Assembly: GCF_001421515.1 (NCBI RefSeq)
Contig: NZ_LMKM01000033.1
Coordinates: forward strand, 159,719 to 223,718
From: Pedobacter sp. Leaf216
GTDB taxonomy: Bacteria > Bacteroidota > Bacteroidia > Sphingobacteriales > Sphingobacteriaceae
Length of the DNA: 64,000 bases
Reading direction: 5' to 3'
In this document: in pieces, positions 26,497 to 35,318 of the stretch
Layout: each line of letters opens with the position of its first letter
How positions within the stretch are numbered: the first letter of the stretch is position 1
Program-made: the position numbers and the translations under genes
The notes under the pieces: generated by a model
Told to the model about the DNA's origin: nothing
Database searches by the model: none
The model's input: the letters and a program-made list of their open reading frames with translations, nothing else

Positions 26497-27118
26497 TTTT
26501 GGTATCGTGTAAGAAGCATGCCTTTCGGTAATAAACTTAACAGCAATGGGCATCACGATTTAAGCACTGCCTGTTTTGTCTTTTATTGTGTACTTGCTTG
26601 TTTCTCAGGATTCATCGGGATATAGTGAATGGCAGGGCTTCAAAGGGCAAAGAATTGCAATACTTTCGTTTTCAAATCAAAAGTATCAGTGATTTTAGGA
26701 AATGAACAGTCCTGTTCTTTTGGAGGGCTTCAGTCCCGCTCTTCGTTTTTTCTGATGAAGAATCAGAACCACTGCGATCGGGTTTAGTAACAAAGTTTGG
26801 ATGCTTTTGGCAACATGTATGAAGCAGGCCTTTAGGTAATAAACTTGACAGCAAGGGGCATCACGATTTAAGCACTGCCTGTTTTGTCTTTTGTTGTGTG
26901 CTTGCTTGTTTCACAGGATTCATCGGGATAAATTGAGTGGAAGGGTTTCAAGGGTTAAGAATTGCAATTCTTTCGTTTTTAAATCAAAAATATCAATGAT
27001 TTTTAGGAAATGAACAGTCATGTTCTTTTGGAGGGCTTCAGTCCCGCTCTCCGTTTTTTCTGATGAAGAATCAGAACCACTGCGATCGGGTTTAGTAACA
27101 AAGTTTGGATGCTTTTGG
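26497..27118. repeat. Tandem duplication, period 308 bp
   Basis: Two copies of a 308 bp unit start at about 26497 and 26805, with the first bases of a third copy at 27113. By eye they are roughly 90% identical. Each unit contains an AACCCGAT/AGCGGGACT dispersed element (GGGCTTCAGTCCCGCTCT to CACTGCGATCGGGTTTAG) read on the minus strand. No gene is supported in the 26391-27198 gap; the two short minus-strand ORFs here are translations of the repeat. Confidence 0.88.
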
Positions 27119-27198
27119 CAAGATCCATGCAAAACGCTTAAATTTACTTTTCAAGCTGCAATACCAAGCTTAATAATGATGCTAAAACCTGAATAACC

Positions 27199-27621
27199 AT
27201 GAAATTAATCCTTATTGTAACTGTATTTGTTTCAATTTTTATTTCCCTGAATGCAAGCGGGCAAAGTAATGATACCAGTAAATACATTCTTCAAAATGAT
27301 GCTGAAATAGCTAAAGAAGAGCCAGGAACACATAATGGTGGTGGAAAAACCATTGGCTTTAACTTTTTTGGTGATGCGAAGAATTTAAAATCGGTATTCA
27401 AAAAAAGAATTTTAAAGTCTGGCTCATCAATCGGTTATCATTTACAAAAAGAAGACGAAATATATTATGTGATCAGTGGAAACGGCACCATGCAAATGAA
27501 TGGAAAAACCTTTGCCGTTAAACCTGGCGATGCCATTTTAACCCGGCCGGGCAGCTCACATGGCATTGCACCAAATGTGGGTAACGACTTAACGATTATG
27601 ATTGTTTACGAGAAGAAATAA
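27199..27621 (+). CDS. Secreted cupin-domain protein
   Basis: A 140 aa protein with a signal peptide (about 1-21, NASGQ) and a single cupin barrel. The first cupin motif is SSIGYHLQKEDEIYYVISGNG and the second is VKPGDAILTRPGSSHGIAP. The metal-binding His/Glu pattern (H..K.E.D.E then H) is present. Cupins of this type bind a metal ion, and their reaction cannot be predicted. Secretion suggests a periplasmic role. It stands alone, downstream of the tandem repeat. Family confident, function unknown. Confidence 0.85.
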   Translation: MKLILIVTVFVSIFISLNASGQSNDTSKYILQNDAEIAKEEPGTHNGGGKTIGFNFFGDAKNLKSVFKKRILKSGSSIGYHLQKEDEIYYVISGNGTMQMNGKTFAVKPGDAILTRPGSSHGIAPNVGNDLTIMIVYEKK

Positions 27622-27870
27622 GCACGAACATAAGTAGGATTAGGCGAAGTTTAGCTAACATTTTCAGTTTATAGTTGCCGGTTCTGAATTCTCACTCGCA
27701 GTGCAAAAGTATATACTCCAGTTAAAAAATTGCAAAACCTTAGCTCTTGAATCGGGTTTAAAAACCTCACATAATGCATCGAAAGTTATATGATCTCAAA
27801 AAATCAGCGGAGATTTATAACATTGCGTGGAAAAATTAAATACACACTTTACAAATTACCATAAAAACAC

Positions 27871-27906
27871 AAAAAGCCAGATTAACTTAATCGCTAATCT
27901 GGCTTT
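27871..27906 (-). terminator. Intrinsic terminator after rlmF
   Basis: On the minus strand AAAGCCAGATTA and TAATCTGGCTTTTT form a perfect 12 bp stem around a 10-base loop. The rest of the 303 bp gap after the cupin gene (27622-27870) shows nothing recognisable. Confidence 0.88.
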
Positions 27907-27924
27907 GCTTTATTTGCTATCAAA

Positions 27925-28941
27925 CTATAAACTTTTTACTTCAGCTTTAGCATTATCTACTTTAGGTTTAGGTTCCGTTTTCCAGCCCTTTGCCCACTCA
28001 GCCTGTGCAGCTTCATCATGGAAAGTCCAGGCCACGAAACGACTTATTTTTTGTCCCTGGCTCATTTGAACCGTGGTTACTTCAAAAGCATTAGCTTTAA
28101 CCAATGCACTGTAGATACTTTTTAAATTGGCACTTTTTGATACCAATGAGGTAAACCATAAAACCTGATTTTTAATTTGCTCGCTCTGAATAATCATCTG
28201 TTCTACAAAAGCACGTTCGCCACCGGGGCACCAAAGCTCAGCCTTGTTTCCACCAAAGTTTAGTACGTGTTTTACCTCTTTTTCGTTTCCGCCCAGGTTG
28301 CGCCATTTCTGACGTGTACCTTGCTCAGCCTCTTTTAACGATGCATGGAAAGGTGGATTACAAACTACGGCATCAAAACGCTCTTTACCGCCCACAATGC
28401 CTCTAAAAATACCCATTTTTGACGATTGCTGACGGATTTCTACTGCACCTTGTAACGGTTTATTGGCTTCGATAATGCGTTTGGCCGAATCAACCGAAAG
28501 TGGATCGATTTCTGAACCAACGAAATTCCAGCCATATTCCTGGTGACCAATAATAGGGTAAATGCAATTTGCCCCAACGCCGATATCCAATACATTGATA
28601 TTGGCTCCTTTTGGATTTTTACCTTTATTGCTCGAGCCTAAAAGATCGGCAACATAATGAATATAATCTGCCCGGCCCGGAATTGGCGGACAAAGAAAAT
28701 CTGCAGGAATATCCCACTGAGAAATGTTATAAAAATACTTTAATAATGCCCTGTTAAGTGCTTTAACGGCATTTTGATCTGCAAAATCGATAGAATCATC
28801 ATTATGCTCATTTTTAAAAACGAAGCGTTTTAATTCTTTTGAAGTTGCAATAAGTTGTTTGAAATTGTAACGCGAACGGTGTTTGTTGCGTGGGTGTAAC
28901 TCGCTTTTTTCTTTGCGGTTATTTTGTTCTTCTTGAGCCAA
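27925..28941 (-). CDS. rlmF: 23S rRNA (adenine-1618-N6)-methyltransferase
   Basis: Methylates A1618 of 23S rRNA using S-adenosylmethionine. The 338 aa product has the family N-terminus KSELHPRNKHRSRYNFKQLI, the SAM-binding NVLDIGVGANCIYP, and the N6-adenine methyltransferase NPPF motif in VVCNPPFHASL. The C-terminal FVAWTFHD segment is also typical. The frame opens with TTG at 28941; no in-frame ATG lies upstream before a stop, so TTG is likely the start. Single gene with its own terminator. Confidence 0.93.
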   Translation of the reverse strand: MAQEEQNNRKEKSELHPRNKHRSRYNFKQLIATSKELKRFVFKNEHNDDSIDFADQNAVKALNRALLKYFYNISQWDIPADFLCPPIPGRADYIHYVADLLGSSNKGKNPKGANINVLDIGVGANCIYPIIGHQEYGWNFVGSEIDPLSVDSAKRIIEANKPLQGAVEIRQQSSKMGIFRGIVGGKERFDAVVCNPPFHASLKEAEQGTRQKWRNLGGNEKEVKHVLNFGGNKAELWCPGGERAFVEQMIIQSEQIKNQVLWFTSLVSKSANLKSIYSALVKANAFEVTTVQMSQGQKISRFVAWTFHDEAAQAEWAKGWKTEPKPKVDNAKAEVKSL

Positions 28942-29089
28942 TGTGCTATGTATTAATTAAACAAGCTGTGTGCATGTTTCTGCTGCAAAGATACTTAATT
29001 AGTTTGGAGTTCGAAGTTTTTAGTTCGGAGTTGCTGGACACTTTAAATTATACTCGTTAAACTGAAAACTCCAAACTGAGAACTGCAAA

Positions 29090-30376
29090 CTACACCTCCT
29101 CCCCTTTTTCAATCATCATTGGCCGGATGGCTTTTAAATACTTTTCTTCATCAAATTGGTTTTCGCTTTTGGCGATTACGATGGTAGCTATACCGTTTCC
29201 GATAACGTTTGTAATGGCTCTTGCTTCACTCATAAAACGATCCACGCCTATTAAAATGGAAATGTGTTCGTTAGGCATAATTTTGAGTGCCGTTAAAGTA
29301 GATACGAGCACTATAAACCCGCTTCCAGTTACGCCTGCTGCTCCTTTTGAGGTAACCATGAGCACGCCTAAAACTGTAATCTGTTGCCCTAAAGATAAAT
29401 CGACATGAAATACCTGGCAAAGAAAAATTACCGCCATGGCCAGGTAAATTGCTGTTCCATCAAGATTAAAAGAATAACCTGTTGGAATAACCAGGCCTAC
29501 AACCGATTTATCACAGCCAATAGCTTCCATTTTTTGTATCATACTTGGCAGGGCCGATTCGGAAGAAGAGGTACCGAGCACAATTAAAATTTCCTGACGG
29601 ATATATTTAAGGTATTGCCATAAACTGAATTTATAGTACCTGCAAATGCCATTTAACACGATAAAAATAAACAGGATGCAGGTTAAATACACCGAGCCCA
29701 TTAGTTTTGCCATGCCCACTAAACTTTCTAAGCCATGGGTACCTATACTGAAAGCCATGCCGCCGAAAGCACCAATTGGTGCTAAACGCATAATCACTTT
29801 CATGATTTTAAAAAGCACTTTTGATATTTTATCGAAGGCATTTAAAACGCTAGTGCCCTCTCCGCCTAATTTATTAAGCCCGTAGCCAAAAAGAATAGCG
29901 AAAAGCAGAATCTGCAAAATATTTCCTTCAGCAAAAGCAGCAATCACATTGTGCGGAATAATGTGCAGAAAAAATTCTGCCCAATTCATGTCTTTAGCTT
30001 TCTCGGCATAACCTACAATTTTTGTAGCATCGCCAGCCTTAGTGATCATTCCGACACCTGGCTTTAAAACATTGGCTACCAATAAACCGATTGCAATCGC
30101 TACTGTGCTTACAATTTCGAAATACAACAATGCTTTACCACCTACCCTACCTACTTTTTTCATATCGCCCATGTGTGCGATTCCTAAAACGATGGTAAAG
30201 AATATAATGGGTGCAATTAACATGCTAATCAGGTTAATAAAACCCTCACTGATTAATTTAGCTGTAGGCGCAAAACCCGGGAAGAAAATTCCAACATTAA
30301 TCCCTATTATAATGGCCAGAATAACCTGAAAGGTTAAATTGGAAAATACTTTTTTTACAAATGCTATAAATGTCAT
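29090..30376 (-). CDS. Dicarboxylate/amino acid:cation symporter (DAACS family)
   Basis: A 428 aa inner-membrane transporter with about eight membrane segments and two re-entrant hairpins. Hairpin serine-rich motif SSSESALPSM is near residue 272, followed by the NLDGTAIY segment and a GAAGVTGSGF loop, all diagnostic of the GltP/DctA/EAAT fold. Members import glutamate, aspartate or C4-dicarboxylates with H+ or Na+. The substrate cannot be decided from sequence alone. It lies upstream of rlmF and downstream of an isoaspartyl peptidase gene on the same strand, which makes aspartate uptake an attractive guess. Confidence 0.92.
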   Translation of the reverse strand: MTFIAFVKKVFSNLTFQVILAIIIGINVGIFFPGFAPTAKLISEGFINLISMLIAPIIFFTIVLGIAHMGDMKKVGRVGGKALLYFEIVSTVAIAIGLLVANVLKPGVGMITKAGDATKIVGYAEKAKDMNWAEFFLHIIPHNVIAAFAEGNILQILLFAILFGYGLNKLGGEGTSVLNAFDKISKVLFKIMKVIMRLAPIGAFGGMAFSIGTHGLESLVGMAKLMGSVYLTCILFIFIVLNGICRYYKFSLWQYLKYIRQEILIVLGTSSSESALPSMIQKMEAIGCDKSVVGLVIPTGYSFNLDGTAIYLAMAVIFLCQVFHVDLSLGQQITVLGVLMVTSKGAAGVTGSGFIVLVSTLTALKIMPNEHISILIGVDRFMSEARAITNVIGNGIATIVIAKSENQFDEEKYLKAIRPMMIEKGEEV

Positions 30377-30432
30377 CTTTATCTTTTAGGTGTTTTGGCT
30401 TTTCATTGAGCAGATATAAGCTTAAAATAAAT

Positions 30433-31458
30433 CTATTTATAAATACTGACTTCAATTTTTCCATCTGTGGTTATTGTTCCACGGTACATGCCCTCGGTGT
30501 TAAATGGCATGGCCACATTACCGTTTTTATCCAGCGCAATTAAACCACCGTCGCCACCCATTTTACCTACCTTATCCAATACTATTTTCGAAGCTTCGGC
30601 TACTGATAAACTTTTATATTCCATTAAATCGGAAATGGTTTTGGCCACTACATTGCGAATGTAAAACTCGCCCCAACCGGTACAGGAAATACCAGCGGTT
30701 TCGTTATTGCAATAAGTACCAGCACCGATAATTGGGGCATCGCCAACACGACCGTATTTTTTATTCGTCATACCTCCGGTTGATGTTCCTGCAGCCAGGT
30801 TGCCTGCTTTATCAAGTGCTACACAACCTACTGTACCAAATTTATAATCGTGGTTTTTACTTCCGAGTAATTCCGATTTTTTGCTTCCATGATCTAATAC
30901 TGCTTTTGTAGAATCTTCTTTAATAGCCTTTTGTAAACCATTCCAGCGTTCTTTTGTCCAGAAATATTTTGGATCTACAATTTCAAGCCCAACTTCTTTA
31001 GCAAATTGTTCAGCCCCTGCGCCAACCATCATTACATGTTCCGATTTTTCCATCACTGCCCTTGCTGCAGAAATAGGATTTTTAATGGTGGTAACTCCGG
31101 CAACCGATCCTGCCATTAATGTTTTTCCATCCATAATTGCTGCATCAAGCTCGTTTTTGCCATCATGGGTAAACACAGCACCTTTACCTGCATTAAAATG
31201 AGGATCGTTTTCCATAACATGTATAGTGGCTTCTACGGCATCCATACTGGTTTTACCAGCTTTAATTTGAGCATAGCCAGCTTGTAATGCCTGTGTTAAA
31301 ACAGCAATATAGGCAGCTTCCATTTCGGGACTCATATTTTTTTTGAGGATAGTACCTGCCCCGCCATGAATAACCATTGCATATTTTTTCTGTTGTGCAG
31401 AAACCTGGAGCGTTAAGGCCGAAAACAAGAATAAGGCAATTAATTTTAACCGTTTCAT
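30433..31458 (-). CDS. iaaA: Isoaspartyl peptidase/L-asparaginase
   Basis: An Ntn-hydrolase that cleaves beta-aspartyl dipeptides and asparagine after autoproteolysis. The 341 aa precursor has a signal peptide (VSAQ, about 1-22), VIHGGAGT at the start of the mature enzyme, the autocleavage site before Thr209 in KFGTVGCVAL, and GGMTNKKYGRVGDAPIIGAGTY with substrate-binding residues. The signal peptide implies a periplasmic enzyme. It precedes the dicarboxylate/amino acid symporter by 56 bases on the same strand, so released aspartate could be imported by it; that link is inferred from order only. Confidence 0.93.
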   Translation of the reverse strand: MKRLKLIALFLFSALTLQVSAQQKKYAMVIHGGAGTILKKNMSPEMEAAYIAVLTQALQAGYAQIKAGKTSMDAVEATIHVMENDPHFNAGKGAVFTHDGKNELDAAIMDGKTLMAGSVAGVTTIKNPISAARAVMEKSEHVMMVGAGAEQFAKEVGLEIVDPKYFWTKERWNGLQKAIKEDSTKAVLDHGSKKSELLGSKNHDYKFGTVGCVALDKAGNLAAGTSTGGMTNKKYGRVGDAPIIGAGTYCNNETAGISCTGWGEFYIRNVVAKTISDLMEYKSLSVAEASKIVLDKVGKMGGDGGLIALDKNGNVAMPFNTEGMYRGTITTDGKIEVSIYK

Positions 31459-31515
31459 CTTCTTTTAAAGTTTAAGAAGCTGTTAAATTAAGAAAATCCT
31501 TGAGAATAAACAGGC

Positions 31516-33285
31516 TTAAACTTTAGCTATCCCTTTGGATGAGAATTGCAGATCGTAAAGTTTTTTATAATAGCCGTTCAGCTTCAGCAATTGTTGATGA
31601 GTGCCTTTTTCTTTAATCTCGCCCTTATCAAGCACGATAATCTGATCGGCTTTTTGAATGGTTGATAAGCGGTGGGCAATTACAATAGAAGTTCTGCCTT
31701 CCATCAGGTTATCAATGGCTTTCTGGATCAATAATTCGGTTTCAGTATCAACTGAAGAGGTAGCCTCATCTAAAACCAAAATTGCAGGATTATGTACCAG
31801 CGCACGGATAAAGGAAATTAACTGCGCCTGACCAGCAGAAAGTGTAGCCCCTCTTTCCATCACATTATATTGATATCCACCTGGCAATCTTTCGATAAAA
31901 TCATGCGCACCAACTTTTTTGGCAGCATTTACAACTTCTTCTACCGTAATTTCGGGATTATTTAGCGTAATATTGTTTAAAATGGTATCCGAAAACAGGA
32001 AAACATCCTGAAGTACCGTTGCAATGTGACTTCTGAGGTAATCGAGCTCAAAATCTTCAATGCGGATACCATCTACGGTAATATTTCCTCTTTTTACTTC
32101 ATAAAATCGGTTCAGGATATTAATTGTAGATGATTTACCTGCTCCTGTTGCACCAACCAAAGCAACGGTTTCACCAGCTTTTACCTCAAAGCTGAGGTTT
32201 TTAAGCACATAATTTTCTTCATTGTAAGCAAACCAGACTTTTTCGAAAAGGATATTTCCTTGTAAGCTGGCAGGTTTTTGAGTTCCTTCATTTGGCGTAG
32301 TTTCATCAGTATCCAAAACTTTAAAAACACGCTCAGCACCAACCATACCCATTTGTAAGGTGTTAAATTTATCAGCCAACTGGCGGATCGGCGTAAACAC
32401 CATACCCAGGTACATAATAAATTGGGTGATGGTTCCTGGAGTAACATCCAAAGGTTTGGAAAGAATACTTTTTGCGCCATACCAAACCAATAAACCTAAT
32501 GACATGGCTGAGATTAACTCCACCACAGGGAAAAAGATAGAATAGTACCAATTGGAACGGATATTGGCATCGCGATAACGCTTGTTGATGGCATAAAATT
32601 TCCTGTACTCCTGCTTCTCCCTGGCGAAATACTGCACAATGGAAACTCCGGTAATGTGTTCCTGCAAAAAGGTATTCAGGTTTGAAACTTCATTCCTGAT
32701 TTCCTGAAAGGCCACCTTAATTGCTTTCTGAAATTTCCTGGTTGCAATAATTAACAACGGAATGGGTAACAAAACTACCAGGCTCAGTTGCCAATCGGTA
32801 TATAACATTACACACACAATTACCACCACCTGCAAACTATCACCGATCATAGAGATTAAACCTTCTGAAAAAATATCTGCAATGGTTTCTAAATCGGAAA
32901 CTGTTCGGGTAATTAACTGACCTATAGGCGTTTTATCAAAAAATTTGAGACGAAGTTTAGTAATGTGATTAAAAACATTGATGCGGAGATCGCGGATAAC
33001 CGACTGACCAAGTGTATTTGTTAAAAGCGTATGATTATATTGGATTAAAGTTTGTAAAACCAACATAAAAACCATCAGCATGGTCATGTTTACAAGTCCT
33101 GAATAATTGCCAGTTAAAATGTAATGATCTAAGGTATATTTTATTAAAAACGGACGTACAGGAGAAATTGCTGCCAGTAAAATCGTTAAAATAACCGACC
33201 ATACAAAAACGGCACGATAAGGCTTTACGTATTGAAAAATACGTTTCAGTAATCCGGTGTTGTATACGTCGCCTGTAACTGCCAT
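31516..33285 (-). CDS. ABC exporter, fused permease-ATPase (MsbA-like)
   Basis: A 589 aa half-transporter with six membrane helices (residues about 20-310) and a C-terminal ABC ATPase. Walker A is GATGAGKSS, the signature is LSAGQAQLISFIRAL (LSAGQ in place of LSGGQ), Walker B is ILVLDEATSS and the switch His is in IAHRLST. It should act as a homodimer exporting a lipid or hydrophobic compound. MsbA-type lipid A/lipid flipping is one possibility, drug export another. A truA gene lies upstream on the same strand. Confidence 0.92.
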   Translation of the reverse strand: MAVTGDVYNTGLLKRIFQYVKPYRAVFVWSVILTILLAAISPVRPFLIKYTLDHYILTGNYSGLVNMTMLMVFMLVLQTLIQYNHTLLTNTLGQSVIRDLRINVFNHITKLRLKFFDKTPIGQLITRTVSDLETIADIFSEGLISMIGDSLQVVVIVCVMLYTDWQLSLVVLLPIPLLIIATRKFQKAIKVAFQEIRNEVSNLNTFLQEHITGVSIVQYFAREKQEYRKFYAINKRYRDANIRSNWYYSIFFPVVELISAMSLGLLVWYGAKSILSKPLDVTPGTITQFIMYLGMVFTPIRQLADKFNTLQMGMVGAERVFKVLDTDETTPNEGTQKPASLQGNILFEKVWFAYNEENYVLKNLSFEVKAGETVALVGATGAGKSSTINILNRFYEVKRGNITVDGIRIEDFELDYLRSHIATVLQDVFLFSDTILNNITLNNPEITVEEVVNAAKKVGAHDFIERLPGGYQYNVMERGATLSAGQAQLISFIRALVHNPAILVLDEATSSVDTETELLIQKAIDNLMEGRTSIVIAHRLSTIQKADQIIVLDKGEIKEKGTHQQLLKLNGYYKKLYDLQFSSKGIAKV

Positions 33286-33409
33286 GCTTAGGGTTTAGGG
33301 TGTAAGGTTTAGGGTTTAAGGTCCTACATAGCTCACACAAATTTCAAAAAAGTATTAGGTTCATCTTGTAAATCGGTGGCTAAACCTTTTAGCTTACGCC
33401 TTTAACCTT

Positions 33410-34162
33410 CTACCTTATATAAGGGTATTCTATTTTTACTAAATACAAGCCACAGGCAGGTACCGATTGCCCGGCTTTACTGCGGTTTTTACTTTCTATT
33501 ATTGCTTTAAAATCTGTTAAATTTATTTCTTTTTTACCAATTTCTACTAAAGTACCCATAATGGCCCTAACCATATTTCTTAAAAAACGATCGGCCTGAA
33601 TGGTAAAAACCAATCCATTTTCCTGCTTTTCGAAAACTGCTTTTGTGATTTTACAATTGTTGGTAAATGTTTGGGTATTCGATTTACTGAAACAAGAAAA
33701 ATCGGTATAATTTAATAAAAGTGCCGCCGCCTCGTTCATTACTTCAACATCCAATTGATCTTTAACCAACCAGGAACGGTTGAGTTTAAATGGATCTTTT
33801 TCGAAGTGGATATAATATTTATAGGCACGTGCTGTGGCATCAAAACGTGCATGGGCATCGTTATGCACAGGTATAATGCGTTTTGCAGCAATTTGATATG
33901 GCAACATGGCGTTAATACCGGTTATGGCATTTAATACTTTAGCCTCTTCTATACCTTCCACATCAAAATGCGCATAAAAATCTGTGGCATGCACACCTGC
34001 ATCTGTTCTCCCACAACCCAGGGTTTCTATTGGTTGCCGAAAAAAAACAGCCATCGCCTTATCCAACAATTCCTGAACGGTAACTGCATTGGGTTGGGTT
34101 TGCCAGCCGTGGTATAAGCTGCCATCGTATGCGATTTGTATGAAATACCTTTTTTTACTCAA
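33410..34162 (-). CDS. truA: tRNA pseudouridine synthase A
   Basis: Isomerises uridines 38-40 in the anticodon arm of tRNAs. The protein has YFIQIAYDGSLYHGWQTQP, the catalytic-Asp motif GCGRTDAGVHA and FLRNMVRAIMGTLVEIG at the C-terminus. I set the start at TTG 34162 (MSKKRYFIQ), giving 250 aa. The frame stays open to another TTG at 34192, but a perfect promoter box at 34170-34177 falls inside that extension, and the family normally begins just before the RYFxxxAYDG strand. The transcript would then be almost leaderless. Confidence 0.93.
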   Translation of the reverse strand: MSKKRYFIQIAYDGSLYHGWQTQPNAVTVQELLDKAMAVFFRQPIETLGCGRTDAGVHATDFYAHFDVEGIEEAKVLNAITGINAMLPYQIAAKRIIPVHNDAHARFDATARAYKYYIHFEKDPFKLNRSWLVKDQLDVEVMNEAAALLLNYTDFSCFSKSNTQTFTNNCKITKAVFEKQENGLVFTIQADRFLRNMVRAIMGTLVEIGKKEINLTDFKAIIESKNRSKAGQSVPACGLYLVKIEYPYIR

Positions 34163-34169
34163 AACGATG

Positions 34170-34177
34170 CAAAAGTA
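34170..34177 (-). promoter_or_regulatory. truA promoter -7 box
   Basis: On the minus strand TACTTTTG matches TAnnTTTG exactly and ends 7 bases before the proposed TTG start, which suggests a leaderless or very short-leader mRNA. Confidence 0.55.
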
Positions 34178-34354
34178 CAGTTTAGCTCGCAAAGGGCAAA
34201 GGGTATGGTGCTGCTTAGTTTAAGTTTAAAGGCAAGAATTAACCTAATGCGAATAAATTATACGGCTAAACGCTCTTTGCTCTATGCCCTCCGCTTTTTA
34301 TACTTTATTCTTAGCTAAAAACAATTAAATTTGCTCAACAATATATTTACATTC

Positions 34355-34810
34355 ATGATACAAAGAATACAATCGATTTGGTTTTTTTTAGCGGCAATTA
34401 CAGTGTTATGCTTATTATTTATTCCTATTTTAAGCTTTATTAATGAAGGTATAGGCTATGTATTATATGGGACAGGAATTAAAGAATTTAGAAACGGCGT
34501 AGAAACACCATCAATTAATACTCCCTTAATTATTAGCACAATTTTAGCTGGCCTTATAAGCTTAATAAATATTTTCAATTTTAAAAACAGAACTTTACAA
34601 AAAAGAATAGCTATCATTAATATTTTAATTATCCTAGGGCTATCTTTTTGGTTATTTAATATCGCTAATCAAATCCCTGGAGGCCTGGAGAATGCAGAAA
34701 TCAATGCTGGTGCATTTCTACCCTTAGCAAGCATTATTTTCAATTTATTAGCAATAAGGAGTATAGGAAAGGATGAAAAATTAATACGTTCTGCTGAGCG
34801 TTTACGTTAA
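34355..34810 (+). CDS. DUF4293 membrane protein (first of tandem pair)
   Basis: A protein of about 151 aa with four membrane helices, starting MIQRIQSIWFFLAA and ending KDEKLIRSAERLR. Both ends and the NIFNFKNR loop are hallmarks of DUF4293, a family confined largely to Bacteroidota. Its function is unknown. I take the ATG at 34355, which gives the same first nine residues as the paralogue downstream, rather than the TTG at 34331. The second copy follows after three bases. Confidence 0.85.
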   Translation: MIQRIQSIWFFLAAITVLCLLFIPILSFINEGIGYVLYGTGIKEFRNGVETPSINTPLIISTILAGLISLINIFNFKNRTLQKRIAIINILIILGLSFWLFNIANQIPGGLENAEINAGAFLPLASIIFNLLAIRSIGKDEKLIRSAERLR

Positions 34811-34813
34811 ACA

Positions 34814-35284
34814 ATGATACAAAGAATACAATCGATTTGGTTCTTGTTAGCAAGTTTAACGCTGTTATCAATGCCTTTCTTTCCGTTATTAGCTGGTACA
34901 CTAAATGGGCTTACTGTACCGTTATTATACACAAGAGGTTATGCATTCAGCTGGGATGCCGGTGAGTTTTTTGCAATAACAATTAAACCTATCTATCCCT
35001 TACTGATTACCAATATTGCCATTGCGATTATCTGTTTTGTTAATATTTTTAATTTCAGAAAACGCAGCTTTCAAAAACGCTTTGCCATTGTTTTGATCAT
35101 ATTAATTATCGGTTTTGCCTTTTGGTGCAGTGTTTACGCCAAAAAACTCCCTGGTGGTATTGAAGGTGCAAGTTTTGGGGTTGGCGCGTATTTACCTGCC
35201 TTAGCTATTTTATTTATAGTATTGGGCATTTTCGGCATCAATAAAGATGAAAGGTTGATCCGTTCGGCTGAAAGGTTGCGCTAA
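34814..35284 (+). CDS. DUF4293 membrane protein (second of tandem pair)
   Basis: A 156 aa four-helix membrane protein and clear paralogue of the preceding gene: identical first nine residues (MIQRIQSIW), a matching NIFNFRKRSFQKR loop, PGGIEGA versus PGGLENA, and the same SAERLR C-terminus. The spacing of three bases makes co-translation likely. Codon-level divergence between the two is large, so the duplication is old. Function unknown. Confidence 0.87.
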   Translation: MIQRIQSIWFLLASLTLLSMPFFPLLAGTLNGLTVPLLYTRGYAFSWDAGEFFAITIKPIYPLLITNIAIAIICFVNIFNFRKRSFQKRFAIVLIILIIGFAFWCSVYAKKLPGGIEGASFGVGAYLPALAILFIVLGIFGINKDERLIRSAERLR

Positions 35285-35318
35285 TCTTTTAATTTTAACC
35301 AAAAAATTACCACTCTCT

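Noticed and set aside
26497..27118. CRISPR array
   Set aside because: The repeat unit is 308 bp with only two copies and no spacers, and no cas genes are present. The REP clusters are palindromic pairs, also not CRISPR.
26672..27132. Two minus-strand ORFs sharing PNFVTKPDRSGSDSSSEKT
   Set aside because: Both are translations of the same dispersed repeat in the two halves of the 308 bp tandem; there is no independent coding evidence.
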